DNA of 64,000 nt from Microvirga sp. 3-52. GTDB taxonomy: Bacteria > Pseudomonadota > Alphaproteobacteria > Rhizobiales > Beijerinckiaceae. Below the pieces are notes generated by a model. That model ran no database searches and was not told the origin of the DNA. It saw nothing but the letters and a program-made list of their open reading frames with translations. The stretch spans positions 1 through 64,000 of the forward strand of contig NZ_JAHAMK010000015.1 of the NCBI RefSeq assembly GCF_018383585.1, written 5' to 3'. This document shows positions 63,827-64,000 of the stretch, in pieces. Both the position numbers and the translations under genes were made by a program. Position 1 is the first letter of the stretch; each line of letters starts with the position of its first letter.

Positions 63827-64000
63827 ATGGCCACGCAGCCGGTCGAGGAAAAGCTCAAGCGCAGCGCCGAGCACGCCAAGGAAGCGGCAACCCAGAGCCA
63901 GGAAGCCGCCGAGCAGACGCAGGAGGCCGCCGAACACACCCAGGCTGCAGCCAAGACCACGGCCACGGCCAGCGTGCAGATGAAGGACAGCGCCGACCGG
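63827..64000 (+). CDS. Ala/Gln/Glu-rich protein, N-terminal part (cut by window edge)
   Basis: The first 58 codons are seen: MATQPVEEKLKRSAEHAKEA followed by tandem seven-residue units (SQEAAEQ, TQEAAEH, TQAAAKT). Such repeats predict an amphipathic helix or coiled coil. A very good Shine-Dalgarno (GGAGGA) supports the ATG. The MKDSADR end of the visible part resembles the linker that precedes the DUF202 (YidH-type) membrane domain in related proteins; this is a guess from memory and cannot be tested because the rest lies outside the window. Confidence 0.7.
   Translation, partial: MATQPVEEKLKRSAEHAKEAATQSQEAAEQTQEAAEHTQAAAKTTATASVQMKDSADR

Overview
The window reads as chromosomal DNA of a high-GC alphaproteobacterium of the order Hyphomicrobiales (Rhizobiales), most like Methylobacteriaceae such as Microvirga. 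This is an inference from gene order and family content: irr divergent from fabA with fabB-fabI beyond, tsaB-rimI-fur-plsC, miaB-phoH-ybeY-corC-lnt-XRE-metK-trmB, a rimP leader before rimP-nusA-ylxR-infB-rbfA-truB, rpsO-pnp, and hslVU divergent from a hisB-hisH-hisA-hisF-hisE operon. No rRNA, CRISPR array, prophage structural module or replication origin is seen. One tRNA gene is present.

Region 1 (1-3458) is the end of an integrated genomic island. It holds an IS630-type transposase tail at the left edge, an AT-richer DUF2971 gene, an orphan membrane-anchored protein and a tyrosine recombinase whose gene lies beside the 3' end of tRNA-Leu(CAG). The rest of the island lies left of the window. 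Region 2 (3.7-11.6 kb) is ordinary core sequence: an NDUFA9-type SDR, an EI24/CysZ-type membrane protein, an amine oxidase, a Crp/Fnr regulator, a single-domain response regulator, a 2-hydroxyacid dehydrogenase, an SH3 protein, a 48-residue DUF3096 protein and an EamA exporter. Region 3 (11.7-15.5 kb) pairs the haem/iron regulator Irr with unsaturated fatty acid synthesis (fabA, fabB, fabI). Region 4 (15.8-25.1 kb) holds a PAS-GAF-PAS-GGDEF-EAL protein, a DsbA-like protein, murJ, trpS, a Usp protein, a NifU/NfuA Fe-S carrier preceded by a near-perfect Irr-type ICE palindrome, a nitroreductase-family reductase and a Nudix hydrolase.

Region 5 (25.2-45.7 kb) is the conserved information-processing block. 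It is interrupted once, between plsC and miaB, by a LysR regulator, a DUF1127 protein and a glutathione S-transferase. The metK leader can fold so that the metK Shine-Dalgarno sequence is buried. A hairpin terminator sits directly before rimP and matches the known alphaproteobacterial rimP leader attenuator. Region 6 (45.9-54.8 kb) contains a DUF892 ferritin-like stress protein, rpsO-pnp, an AraC regulator, a membrane cytochrome-like/2Fe-2S/class III adenylate cyclase fusion resembling redox-controlled CyaC, an FMN-binding protein, RidA, a BA14K protein with a textbook EcfG (general stress sigma) promoter, and an endonuclease III homologue. Region 7 (54.9-64 kb) is hslUV, the his operon with a DUF2628 gene and a second-type methionine aminopeptidase embedded in it, coaA, a DUF2279-like protein and the start of an Ala/Gln/Glu-rich protein cut by the right edge.

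Two dispersed repeat families run through the intergenic DNA: a GCATSRTCC...GATSATGC-type palindrome (at least seven copies) and a roughly 70-100 bp composite repeat built from two GC-rich hairpins (three long copies and two right-half copies).
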